From NCBI GenBank assembly GCA_037176885.1, contig JAWWNJ010000037.1:744001-808000 (forward strand): a stretch of 64,000 nucleotides of DNA. The letters run 5' to 3'. This document shows positions 1-9,682 of this stretch, in pieces. Source of the DNA: Favolaschia claudopus. Its lineage: Eukaryota > Basidiomycota > Agaricomycetes > Agaricales > Mycenaceae. Every line of letters starts with the position of its first letter. Within the stretch, counting starts at the first letter, position 1. The position numbers were made by a program, and so were the translations under genes. The notes beneath the pieces were generated by a model. The model was not told where the DNA came from, did not search any database, and saw only the letters and a program-made list of their open reading frames with translations.

Positions 1-312
1 AAAGCGGCTGTTTAGTGATACTCGGTCGCTTCGCTTCGGAGCTTGAGCTTCGTGTACTTGTATTGTCAATGTGCTCGATTCATTTTCTGTTATGTTTAAA
101 ATTCTCTCTTGCGTCGATGGTAGCTCACGTCTCGTGATGAGCAATGATGGGCCTCATATCAAGTCACGGTCAGTGCAATTGTCCGCGAGTGCGCACGGAA
201 ATGCGTAATATAAACGATTTTGTGCACAAGTGCCTGCACTGCATACTGAGCGAACCACCAATAAAATAAGAACAAGCCACAGCTGGAATGAGCAATTGAA
301 ACTAAGAGAAGC
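1..312. other. Intergenic, no gene seen
   Basis: I see no conserved coding sequence here. The short open frames are not supported by any family motif. The stretch lies downstream of the APH-like gene and probably contains its 3' untranslated region and terminator. Confidence 0.5.
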
Positions 313-1101
313 CTACAAGTTGTACTGGCCAAGTTCGTACAGACACAAAAACACTTCAACCTCTCTGGAGAACGACTCCGTCATAATTCCTACCATTTCC
401 GTCCATCTTCCGTCCCGAAACTGGGGAAGATCGTTTCGCCATCGACCGATAAAGTCGTTCCAGAAGTAAGGGTACCAGCCTCCGTGTGCCCAGTCAATGA
501 TACCGGAAATATGCCCGTTGTGCACGAGGATGTTCTCTGGCACCAAGTCTCCATGGCTAAAGACGGGACTGCGGCTAAAGTCGAAGACACCGCTGATTGT
601 AGGAATTCCTGACACCCCCGGCGCATATTTATTCAGGGCGTTCGGAATGCACATGATGAATTCCTCGGGTGTGCTAAGCAGATCTTCAGGGTCAGCAGGA
701 CTACCGTAGAGGGAGCGGACGAATTTTCCGGGGGTGCCAACATTGCCCATCGAACCCTTGTCATCGAGTCGTTTGAGCTCGCGACACACGCCCTTCAGCT
801 CGTGCGCGAGGGTATAACGGGTGGCATCGTCGAGATGGGGTAAGAGCTGTATCAAAGGAATCCCAGGAAGTTTCTCTTCAACCAGGTAGCTGTCTCCGTA
901 CGGCCCATCGGAAAAGACTGCATAGATCTTGGGCACGCGAATCACGTCCGTTTGAGCAAAGCATCGAGCTACGTATTTGGTGGTCTCTGCCTCTTGATGT
1001 AAGGGTCTTCTACAATATTTGACGATGACGCCTCCTCCAATGTCAACGACTTCCGGACTTATCTCAACACCTGTTTTGATGCGCTGCTTGACGAGCTCCA
1101 A
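313..1101 (-). CDS. APH-family phosphotransferase / kinase-like protein
   Basis: A single-exon frame of 262 residues with the fold signatures of the aminoglycoside phosphotransferase / choline kinase-like superfamily. An ATP-binding lysine lies in V-I-V-K-Y near residue 29. The catalytic loop H-G-D-L-V-P-E-N-I-L lies near residue 185 (H-x-D-x4-N). The metal-binding I-I-D-W follows about 15 residues later, then the W-Y-P-x-F/Y-W-N-D-F-I-x-R-W segment usual in fungal members. The start is the first ATG, and its product M-E-L-V-K-Q-R-I fits the family's usual N-terminus. The protein probably phosphorylates a small cytosolic molecule. The substrate is unknown, and fungal genomes hold many copies with no link to drug resistance. 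It is transcribed away from the F-box gene beginning 325 bp to its right. Confidence 0.85.
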   Translation of the reverse strand: MELVKQRIKTGVEISPEVVDIGGGVIVKYCRRPLHQEAETTKYVARCFAQTDVIRVPKIYAVFSDGPYGDSYLVEEKLPGIPLIQLLPHLDDATRYTLAHELKGVCRELKRLDDKGSMGNVGTPGKFVRSLYGSPADPEDLLSTPEEFIMCIPNALNKYAPGVSGIPTISGVFDFSRSPVFSHGDLVPENILVHNGHISGIIDWAHGGWYPYFWNDFIGRWRNDLPQFRDGRWTEMVGIMTESFSREVEVFLCLYELGQYNL

Positions 1102-1426
1102 CGTCCACTGTATCGAATTCGGAGCTACTCATCCGGAAGATAAGCTAGCAAAGCGGATAGCAAACCCGAGCTCACGAGGAATGTTCTGCATCGAGGATGA
1201 CGGTTGCAGGCAGCTACTAGCTGTGGGTCCCAGGACTTCCATTCCCAATTGGATTTGGCAATGGCAAGTGGGTCCACCCAATGTTGACCGCTGTTGATAG
1301 GCTGTTGACTGGAGTCCTGCCAGTGGGGTCCGGCGGCCCGGTGCGGCGCGGTCGCCGAAACCTGGTCCTTGCTCCCTCCTGCTAGCTCCTGCTCCGACTG
1401 GCGGCGTCGTTCCCCTCACTCGAAGG
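1102..1426. promoter_or_regulatory. Shared divergent promoter region
   Basis: This 325 bp gap separates the start codons of the APH-like gene (minus) and the F-box gene (plus), so both promoters and 5' leaders must lie in or overlap it. The right part is GC-rich. No TATA box or paired operator could be assigned with confidence. Confidence 0.45.
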
Positions 1427-2503
1427 ATGAGCATATTGGAGGTCCCAACTGAAATACTCCTCCAGATATTTTATAACGCTGTCGGCGATGGACCTTTACA
1501 ACCTGGGGGAACTGCTGTAGCAATCCCCATATCTCAAGTATCCAGCCGTTGGAGGCAAATTTCTCTAGATTGTCCTTCATTGTGGACGGACGTACGATTT
1601 CCTTACGGTGCTTATCGGCCTCACTCCGAAATGCTCGGCCTACTGCTCGACAGAACTGGAGGGTTGTCCGGAACCCTGCCTCTTACCGTGGTTTTCAATC
1701 GTCCAGAACCCGGCTGGGCGGGGCGCATGGTCGACTTCTGGCCATTATTTCGACGTATGAGAGACTTCTGCCATAGATTCGAGGCAATATTCGCCATATT
1801 ACCCACACCCGGAATATACGAGTTCAATCGCGCTTTGGGACAGCAGAATTTTCCGCTGCTCGTCCATTTACACGTCGTGCAGTCGGACAACCTCGCCCCC
1901 GTTGCCGTAGACTTCGAAAACGCGCACTTCCTCAAAAGTTTCCACTTGGAGCACATTTCTTATGGTTCAGAATCACGGAACACCAGCGCCAGTCTACGAT
2001 CCATGCGTTTCGTCAATGTGCGCTTCGTGGATCTTCCCGTGTCACTCATGCACGGACTGCATGAATTGACCATTACACGCTCTCCCCTCCCCTTTTTCAA
2101 TCACGCCAATCCGCTCCCACAGATAGCTCTCACATCCCTTATTCTCGACGGCATCGCCTCGTTCGGATATCCAAACGAGCTCTTTCAGTTCTTGACTTCA
2201 TTTGAAATGCCGCACCTCCAAAACCTAGAAGTTGCGCATCTGGACAACAGGTTGCACCTCTCATCACAGCTCGTACAAGCCCTCCAGCCTCCTGCAATTT
2301 TTCCCGCTTTGCGCTCAGTAAAATTTACATCTCTCGATCTTTCCTCCGTCTCGGCTGTGTTCTGTCATGCTCTACCCGCGCTGGATACACTTGTTCTGGT
2401 TGATGTCAATCCGCATCCGTTGCTATCCATCTTTCGGGATGACTTCTCCCTTTGTCCCGCTCTTACAAAAGTTGTGTTGGATGGAGTCCCGGTGCAGCGG
2501 TGA
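1427..2503 (+). CDS. F-box / leucine-rich repeat protein, unlike the array family
   Basis: A single-exon frame of 358 residues. The N-terminal 50 residues read as an F-box: L-E-V-P-T-E-I-L-L-Q-I-F at residues 4-15, then V-S-S-R-W-R-Q-I-S and C-P-S-L-W-T-D-V. The rest is leucine-rich with spaced L-x-x-L-x-L segments (for example L-T-S-L-I-L-D-G and L-R-S-V-K-F), as in F-box/LRR adaptors that bind Skp1 through the F-box and a target through the repeats. It lacks the N-terminal coiled coil and the C-terminal signature of the large array further right, so it belongs to a different F-box lineage. The likely role is an SCF ubiquitin-ligase subunit with an unknown target. The start is the first ATG and is placed immediately before the F-box. 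Confidence 0.8.
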   Translation: MSILEVPTEILLQIFYNAVGDGPLQPGGTAVAIPISQVSSRWRQISLDCPSLWTDVRFPYGAYRPHSEMLGLLLDRTGGLSGTLPLTVVFNRPEPGWAGRMVDFWPLFRRMRDFCHRFEAIFAILPTPGIYEFNRALGQQNFPLLVHLHVVQSDNLAPVAVDFENAHFLKSFHLEHISYGSESRNTSASLRSMRFVNVRFVDLPVSLMHGLHELTITRSPLPFFNHANPLPQIALTSLILDGIASFGYPNELFQFLTSFEMPHLQNLEVAHLDNRLHLSSQLVQALQPPAIFPALRSVKFTSLDLSSVSAVFCHALPALDTLVLVDVNPHPLLSIFRDDFSLCPALTKVVLDGVPVQR

Positions 2504-3805
2504 ACATATTTTGTCCCCAGCCATTGACAAAAAAAATTGATATCCTCATGAAGGGGCTCGAATAACAAGTGAATGCTATGGACCTCGATCGGAACATGGA
2601 CGAAAATATTCGGGACTCAGCTTATACATATCCGTGCAGCCATTGACATCTATCCAAGATTATCTCATTTGTGCTTCACGGGTCGTTTCATTGGCAAACC
2701 TGTTTTCCGGGCGTCATTCTTTCTCAGCTGCCATTTTATTACGGTCAGACCTTGTCTTCCGCTGATTTCCCAAATGCTTTGAATGTCGGGACGTGACTTG
2801 AAAATTTCAGAAAATGGATGCATCTTCTGTGATCAAGTCCAGAAAAGAAACCTCGTACCAACAAATCTACCGAGAAGAGTTCCGAGTCAACTTTGAATGT
2901 GTTGAACGACCATGCCGACTCCCGAGTTGAGGTTGAACTATGGTGAGTACTCCGGGATTGCAGCACTTGTAACAGACTGAAACCCCCACTGTTTAGGAGA
3001 ATTTTGTCTGTTCTCCTATTGCCGCCGTTGTGGTCGCGAATCAGCGCGGTACCCATACAAAAAGCCTCGAAAATAACAATCGAGACGGAGGCTCCTCTGT
3101 CATGGAAGCCATCAGCGACCGCAACTGTACTAAATTACCGCAGGCTACGTACTTCCTGTGGGTTACTGCCGCGCCAACAACGCGCCAACGCTTCGCACAA
3201 ATTTCCGGGGCCCGGACCGGTGAATTCTGAGCTTCTCCTCTTCTCTATGCAATATCTCCCGTGAGGCTAAGGAGGAGTTCATAATCGTGGCATCCTTCGG
3301 TGCATGTTGAGTTTTAACCGCTCGGTATGTATTGGGATGTGGGTGGGAACAAAGTCGGGTTTTTCGGGCGTCCACACGCGTCAGAGACCGCAACCAGATT
3401 CACATCGCGCGGATAGCGACAAGGTCGATGAGATCCTTTCACGCGTTTCGATCGATACCCTCCCAGTTAAACTTTAAAATCAAGACCACCGTTGCGCACG
3501 CCACGCGGGCCTGAATCTTGGTTGAATCAGTGAAGGAAACTTCCTCATTTGGATGCTTTTGGATGCTACTAGTAGGGACGATGGAGGTAAGTTACAGCTG
3601 CAGCAAGCACTATCGACTTATCTCTCAGCTAGTTTCAGTAAAGCTAGACTCTTTTGTAGGGCTCTCAGGGTACCAGCTCTCTGGGAAGCAGAATGAACCT
3701 GGGATGATGCATGATGTGGTAGAATGGAAGAGGCGCCGGCTGATCAAAGTCCAACCGCGTCTGATTTGATCCGTCAGAAATTCTTTACTCTTGACCACGA
3801 CCACC
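2504..3805. other. Intergenic, 1.3 kb, no gene seen
   Basis: Only short open frames without family motifs are present on either strand. Base composition is ordinary, and I see no terminal repeats or LTR ends. The right end must hold the promoter of the FAD-dependent oxidoreductase gene, whose start lies at 3806. Confidence 0.5.
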
Positions 3806-5777
3806 ATGAGAGTCGCCGTCGTCGGCTCAGGCGTTTCTGGTCTTGCCGCCACCTGGGTTGGTCGGTTTTTCTGCTGCAGATTGAGGACTCATGTTCTCCA
3901 GCTTCTGAACGAGTACAGCAACCACGAGGTTCATCTATACGAAGCAGACGATCGACCAGGCGGACATGCTCATACCGTCAAATTCACTCCGAACGATAGC
4001 AAATCGAAAGAAAGTGTATACGTGGACACGTAGGTTTTTTTAAGCCGAGATTCTGGACGTAGACCTGATTTTTCTAGCGGTTTTGTATTGCTCTGGCTGA
4101 CTTGCACGCGTAATTTCGACTGATTTCTTGTCCAGATCGTATTCAATCCAAGCACGTATCCAAATTTCATCAAATTTCTCAAATTACAAGCTGTCAAAAT
4201 TCTCCCCACCGAAATGACTTTCAGCGTCTCTCGCGATCGCGGTGTTTTTGAATGGGCAGGAAGTAATTTGGCCACCATTTTCTGCCAGCCCTTCCGCTTG
4301 ATAGACTCTAACATGTGGCGCCTTATCTACGACGTTCTGCGCTTCAACGCTTGTGCTAGAAGTATCCTTAACACGGACTCCGAAGAAGACTTTTCGATTG
4401 GCGATTATCTCGATCGCGAAGGGTATTCCGACTCGTTCAAGGACAATTATTTAATTGTACGCCCGCTTCTCGGCACAAAATTGCTCGTGACACGCTTTGC
4501 AGCCAATGACAGCTTGTATCTGGAGCACGCCGCCAGACAAATGCGCTATGGATTTTCCCGCCAAAACACTGGTCTGTACCGCGATGTTGTTCCTTGGCTC
4601 AATTTCGACCCGTGGCGCTAGATACAATTCATGAATAACCACCACTTGCTCCAAATAACCGGCAAACCCTCATGGTTGACGATACAAGGCGGCAGGTCGG
4701 TGCTTTTCTTTTGGCGTTCCTTCATCAATTCATCGCAACCAGCCGAGAATACGTCAACAAAATTCTTGCCAAACTGCCAGCATCTCAACTTCACCTGTCG
4801 ACGCCAGTGAAATCTGTCAGCACAGAACAGGGAACAAGCAGCGTGGAGTTGACAACATCCAGCGGCACGACGGAAACCTATGACCACGTCATCTTCGGGT
4901 GCCATTCAGACACCGCCCTCTCAATTCTTCAGGCGGGGGAAGGTATGACTGCCGAGGAAGAAAAAATTCTCAGCATGTTCCAGTGGAATCGAAATGAAGC
5001 TGTTTTGCACTCTGACATCAACGTGAGGTATTTCGCTTGTTCGTGAATCGAATGCTGACTTTTCCGATGTCAGTTGATGCCTCGCAGCCGACTGGCTTGG
5101 TCGTGCTGGAACTACCTCACCCAATCCGTCGTCGACAGCGAAGGGCGAAGAAAACCCAACTCGGATCAAGTTTCTCTGTACGTTCATTCAGTAATATTCT
5201 TAGTCCACTGACGATTTCCTTTCAGGACTTGTACGAATCTCAATGTTTACTCTCGCTACCTCGCTCACAGGTTTTTTCAGATGGAATGAATGACCTACAA
5301 CACATCCCCCTCAGAAAATTCGGTCCCGTTCTCGTTACTCTCAACCCGCCATTTGAACCCCGGGACGGCACCCTCGCCGGCCGATACCGCTACGACCACC
5401 CCGTCCTCGACGCGCAGGCCGTTCGCGCGCAAAAACTCGTGCCCACCATCCAACGCACTCGGGGACTCTCCTACGCCGGCGCGTATCTGCGATACGGATT
5501 CCATGAGGACGGCTTCGCCTCGGGACTCGCTGCTGCCGCGCATCTCTTGTCTCCGAAAGACAAACTGCCGTTTGAGATCGAGACGAGCGTCGATCGTAAA
5601 CCCCCTAGTGCATGGGCTGCGGTTTTGTTCTTTATGTTGTTCGAAGGGTCGGGTATGCGCGGGGTTGTGGGGTTCGTTGGGTCGTGGGTGTTGGCTGTGA
5701 TTGGGTATTGCGTTGGGCGCATTCTTAGGTTCGGGAAGGGGGCGAAGGGGGAGGAGTGGGTTGTTACTAGGGAATGA
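3806..5777 (+). CDS. FAD-dependent amine-oxidase-like protein, 10 exons
   Basis: Proposed exons: 3806-3856, 3902-4029, 4078-4084, 4136-4456, 4503-4571, 4622-4695, 4743-5022, 5074-5177, 5226-5230 and 5281-5777. They total 1536 bp, giving 511 residues with no frame break. The N-terminus is a dinucleotide-binding fold: G-S-G-V-S-G at residues 7-12, acidic E31 ending the second strand, and R-P-G-G-H at 35-39. Conserved family blocks are restored by splicing: D-T-G-F-I-V-F-N-P, then T-P-P-D-K-C, then N-N-H-H-L-L-Q-I-T-G-K-P-S-W, then S-R-L-A-W-S-C-W-N-Y. The C-terminal 70 residues carry hydrophobic stretches that could anchor the protein in a membrane. Relatives resemble the amine-oxidase half encoded with cyclopropane fatty acid synthases, but no methyltransferase domain is present. 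An FAD oxidoreductase acting on a lipid or isoprenoid is plausible; the substrate is unknown. All introns are 45-51 bp. The first is 45 bp with no stop, so its retention would not shift the frame. Confidence 0.85.
4078..4084 (+). other. 7-nt microexon of the FAD-dependent oxidoreductase gene
   Basis: Seven bases lie between a 48 bp intron (4030-4077, GT-AG) and a 51 bp intron (4085-4135, GT-AG). Including them restores the reading frame and yields the family motif D-T-G-F-I-V-F-N. Skipping them joins the flanking exons out of frame, and reading on through the second intron meets a stop codon. Confidence 0.8.
5226..5230 (+). other. 5-nt microexon of the FAD-dependent oxidoreductase gene
   Basis: The five bases GACTT lie between introns 5178-5225 and 5231-5280, both GT-AG. 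Joined as CT|GACTT|AT they encode L-T-Y, matching the V-S-L-T-Y-x-M-N-x-L-Q block expected in this family, and they keep the last exon in frame. No other splice pattern I tried did both. Confidence 0.75.
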
Positions 5778-6391
5778 TGTGTTTTGCTGCTTTTCAGTGC
5801 TGTTTTTTTGTCTTTGCTTATAGATTTGTGTAGATCGAGTACAATCGTCACTAGAGGGTCCATCGCCCACTTCAAATCAATCGGCTTGTAAATTTCTTTT
5901 GAATTTTGAACCGGTGTGTGCTCGGCCCTTCAATCGCAGAATCCTCGAACTGGCACAGTTTGTTTGATTCGGCAAATGATATAAATACTACTCAGCATGA
6001 GCTTTGCTCATGGCACTCTCTACCTTAACTCTCCTACGAAATCTCTGTCAGGATTTGAGCCGCTGAGACCCCTTGACCTTGACGTACAGGCTGCATTGAA
6101 ATAACTGTCTCATCGGCTCAATTCCGGAAGAGAAAATGATGCGGGAACCCTTGCTCGAATTTTACGGTAAAATCTCAATGTCCCACTATGCAGCATTTTA
6201 TCTTGTGGGTGGGCGAAAAAGGTAAATGAGGCGACGCGCCGGAAGGCAGAAATCACCTGACCGTGTTCTGTCCGGCGCATCAATCCCCGAAGACCGGTTA
6301 TTTAGTTGCCGGAAACCGCCGACCTCGCTCGTTTCCCGCCGTTTAAAAGCTAGCGACCAGCGCGACGGATTGGCGACGGATACCTCGCAGA
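5778..6391. other. Intergenic, no gene seen
   Basis: No supported coding sequence. A small perfect hairpin, ATGAGC-TTT-GCTCAT, lies at about 5998-6012. It is long for chance but has no known role. The right end should contain the promoter of the DUF2855 gene. Confidence 0.45.
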
Positions 6392-7724
6392 ATGAGCACC
6401 GGCAGCAATCTCTCTCTGTGCTTTCGTCGTCCCTCTGCCCCCTCGACGTCGAAAGAAACCGCCGTCATCGCTGCTAGTACGATCCCACACCAGCTTCCCG
6501 CGAATCACATCGTAATCAAGGTCGACCGGTTTGGCTTTTCTGCCAATAATATCACATACCAGGCTCTGGGCGAACAACCGCACTTCAGGTCGAGTCCTCC
6601 GCTCAACTTTGCTCGAATTCTGGGGTTAAAACGCGGTCAATAGGTACTACGACTTTCATCCTGCCCCCGACGCCGGGAATGTTTCCCCCAAAACCCATGG
6701 TCTAGTCCCAGTGTGGGGATTTGGAACAGTGGTCGCTTCTTCGCACCCCAAAATCAAGTCTGGAGAGCGCGTCTACGGATATCTCGCTCCCTGCCGATAC
6801 CTTCTTGTCCCAGTTTCGCCTTCTGATGTCAACAAACATGCTTTCTATGTCCCTCGCCCGCATCTCCCAGCTGGTAGAATTTCAGAATTTTGAAGCCTTG
6901 TTTCCCCTCATCTCTTTACAGATCGACGTCCATACAATCAAATTATCCGCTGTGCGGCCGATCCAGAGTATACACCTACAGCCGAGGGCGAAGATCTGAC
7001 CATGCTATACCGACCTTTGTTTTGGACGGCGTATTGGTTCGAAGATTGGATGTTCTCCTCCAACTACCGCGGGGCAACCGCCTTCCTCGTATCCAGCGCT
7101 TCCGCCAAAACCGCATTCTGCGCCGCGTACCTCATCCGTAAGCGCAGATCTCGCGGAGAGTCGACTCATGTCAAGATTGTTGGATTTACCTCGAAACGGA
7201 ACGTCGAATTCACGAAAAGACTGTCCCTATACGATGAAGTAATCGAGTACGACTCGTTTGCGTCGTCTCTAGGCAAGGAGGAGAAATGGGTATACGTGGA
7301 TGTGGCAGGCAATGACGCTTTCAACAAGAAATTGTTCCAACATCTCACCGACCCCTCTAACAAACAACAGCTTATCACCTCTGTTACTTTGGGAATGACG
7401 ACTCTTGCGCCGGACAACGCATCTTCTTTCGTTTGGGCATCGAACGCCGGTGCATCGCCCGAAGTCAAAATCGAATCGTTCTTCATGCCCGAATGGCTCA
7501 ACGTGCGGAAGCATCAGCTTTCGGTACAAGAGATATTCCGTCGTCAACAGCAAGGGTGGGGGGAATTGATGGCGGATTGCGTTTCTTGGGTGCGGCTGGA
7601 GCACGTTTCGGGGACGGAGGCGGTCAAAAAGGCGTACGACGAGATTGCGACGGGCGGTTTCTCTCCCGACGTTGGATATATCTGGAGCCTGTGGGATGAG
7701 AAGAAAGAGGGATCGAAGCTGTAA
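6392..7724 (+). CDS. DUF2855 family protein, 3 exons
   Basis: Exons 6392-6588, 6644-6873 and 6922-7724 (introns of 55 and 48 bp, GT-AG) total 1230 bp and give 409 residues. Splicing restores continuous family sequence at both joints: P-H-F-R-Y-Y-D-F-H-P at the first and P-A-D-R-R-P-Y-N-Q at the second. The central M-L-Y-R-P-L-F-W-T-A-Y-W and the S-S-A-S-A-K-T-A segment are characteristic of DUF2855. That family has a distant resemblance to medium-chain reductases: a GroES-like front (V-P-V-W-G-F-G-T-V-V, G-E-R-V-Y-G-Y-L) and a Rossmann-like rear half. Its biochemical role is not established, so function is left open. The start ATG is placed where the N-terminal strand pattern begins. An upstream frame from 6226 is a different frame and was not used. 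Confidence 0.85.
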
Positions 7725-7937
7725 CTTATTGAACCAACTCGAATTGAACTCGAATTGTTTTGTCAATGTTTTGTAATTCTGCCGCAAATCATGGGACAGA
7801 TAACCGTCAGTTATAAGTCGTTCTATCTACTCACTGACGCGGTCTTCAATGGGCTGTTGAAACGTTGACATTGAACACCGGTGAACACTGCATCTGGTAA
7901 GCGTACGCAAACAAGGGTTCCTTGGCGCGAAACCACG

Positions 7938-9121
7938 ATGTTCTCGGGACTACGCTCTCATCTAAAGTCGCGAACGACACAGTCGAATCAACCACCGAAT
8001 CCCCCCTCCTCCTCTTACTACGCTCCTCCCCCTGGGCCACCGCCCACATCCAATTCCTTACCTGGTTATTCGTTGACTTCTGGGGAATCGGTAAGGCTTC
8101 CCATTAGTTTATCTTCACGCTCGGCCACTGAAGAGTCGTTTGAAATCCATCCAGCATGATAATTCAGATCAGACCAATGCAACCCTAGATGACTACGAAA
8201 TTGCAGACCATTTCTGCAGGCAATATCCGGATCCGTTCCCCGCCAAAGTCTTCCCCGACGACTTCAAACCTTTCACAGTGGATAAGTGGGGGCTCGTTCA
8301 GCGAAAGGAACCCTCTGAGGATATGATTCTGACGGAAATCGGGGATTTATCCATTTCTGTTGACAAGGACTCGCCCAATTTTCTCTCGATGGGGCCAAGC
8401 CACCGCCTTGTGCTAGTGAAACGTCGCCACGACAAGCGCGCCGCGCATTTTAAAAATCGCGGGGACGCATGTCTCACCAGCAATCTGCCTTTGATCGCTG
8501 GTCATTACATCTCTTCCACCAAGCGAGGTGTCTACTTCGAAATCACCGTCCGTCGTTTGGAAGGAGACGCCACAATCGCACTAGGTCTGCCCTTCTCAAC
8601 AAGGCGAATAAAACTTATTCTCTTCTGTCTATACTCTAGGTATGCAATGTCTGCCCTACCCTCCCAACAGGCTTCCCGGGTGGCACAGAAACAGCGCAGC
8701 TCTACATTTCGATGACTGCCGCCTATACTACGACGACCCGGACGGCGGTGTGGACTACGTGCGGAACGTCTACGATCCGGCGAACGGAACATCCATCCAA
8801 CGCCCGAATATCCCGCAAATTAACACGAACGATACAATTGGGTGTGGATACGAATTTCCGCCCAGCGGTGGCATAGGTTCCCTCTTCTACACCTATAACG
8901 GCGAACGCCTGACTACAGCTTTCCCGGCCATATTTGATCCTAGGCCGCCTGGCCGTGAAGTGGATGTGTACGCCGCGGTCGGAATAACTAATGGTCCTTG
9001 CCAGTTCGACATCAACTTCGGGCTTGAGAGCTTTAAATGGTCCGGCTCTGGTCAGCAAGCTGAGTGGACGGTTGACGGATTATTCAGACACTTTGGCGAT
9101 GGTCCCCCAGAGTATAGCTGA
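7938..9121 (+). CDS. SPRY-domain protein, 3 exons
   Basis: Exons 7938-8090, 8155-8584 and 8640-9121 (introns of 64 and 55 bp) total 1065 bp and give 354 residues. Residues 15-50 are proline/serine-rich and probably disordered. The second exon carries the D-Y-E-I-A-D segment and an approach strand (G-V-Y-F-E-I-T-V). The third holds the core of a SPRY (B30.2-like) fold: Y-P-P-N-R-L-P-G-W, F-D-D-C-R-L-Y-Y, D-T-I-G-C-G-Y-E-F, S-L-F-Y-T-Y-N-G, and V-Y-A-A-V-G followed by F-D-I-N-F-G. SPRY domains bind short peptide motifs. Fungal single-SPRY proteins include Ran-binding-protein-like and Ssh4/Ear1-like sorting factors, but the missing membrane anchor argues against Ssh4. The partner and pathway are unknown. 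The start is the only ATG that opens in frame with the first splice donor. Confidence 0.82.
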
Positions 9122-9576
9122 ATGTAAGGCGGAAACATCTCATTTTCAACATTGTTCTGCTCTTTGATCCGTGAGACATGTACATGCATGGTATGTGAGT
9201 AGTTCATCTGCTCAACATTTTTTCTATCTCGACTCGGAAGCTCGTGGCTTGTGGTTTGCACAGTTCATCTGAATCATCAACATTCCGGGGTTGGCAGTGT
9301 AAGGTACGAGATCACTGTTGTTGAAGTTGCCAAGAGTGTCTAGGTAAACTCGTCGAAGTATCATGAGTTCGATTCATTGCCTCGAACACCAGCTCCGAAG
9401 AGTAAATGAATCCCGAAATATCGGAGTAGCACACAACTGCTCACGCTTCGATCTATTCTATCTCGCCCATACGTTGTATGGCTCGTCAATCCATCGAAAC
9501 ATGCTTCGAAGTTGACAAAGTAGCTCAGCTTGATTTTTACATTGACTTTCAGAGATTGCTTCATTAAGCCGTACGC
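9122..9576. other. Intergenic between SPRY gene and element C
   Basis: I see no coding sequence. This stretch holds the 3' region of the SPRY gene and then host DNA up to the target duplication of element C at 9577. Confidence 0.45.
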
Positions 9577-9584
9577 GCGTCCAA
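9577..9584. repeat. Target-site duplication of element C, left copy
   Basis: GCGTCCAA, repeated exactly at 13896-13903 on the other side of element C. Eight base pairs is also the duplication length found for elements A and B. Confidence 0.7.
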
Positions 9585-9601
9585 CACCTTAGTGGGGGGT
9601 C

Positions 9602-9682
9602 AGGATATATCAGATGTTTGTAGTCAGCTCAAGGCAACATTATATCAAAACCGCTCGTCTAGAGGCGATTTTGATATATCAC
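9602..9682. repeat. Left terminal inverted repeat region of element C with hairpin
   Basis: Contains GATATATCAGA, then TATATCAAAACCG, then a mirrored GCGATTTTGATATATCA. The last two can fold on each other as a hairpin around CTCGTCTAGAG. The same order of blocks is found inverted at 13818-13886. Confidence 0.65.
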
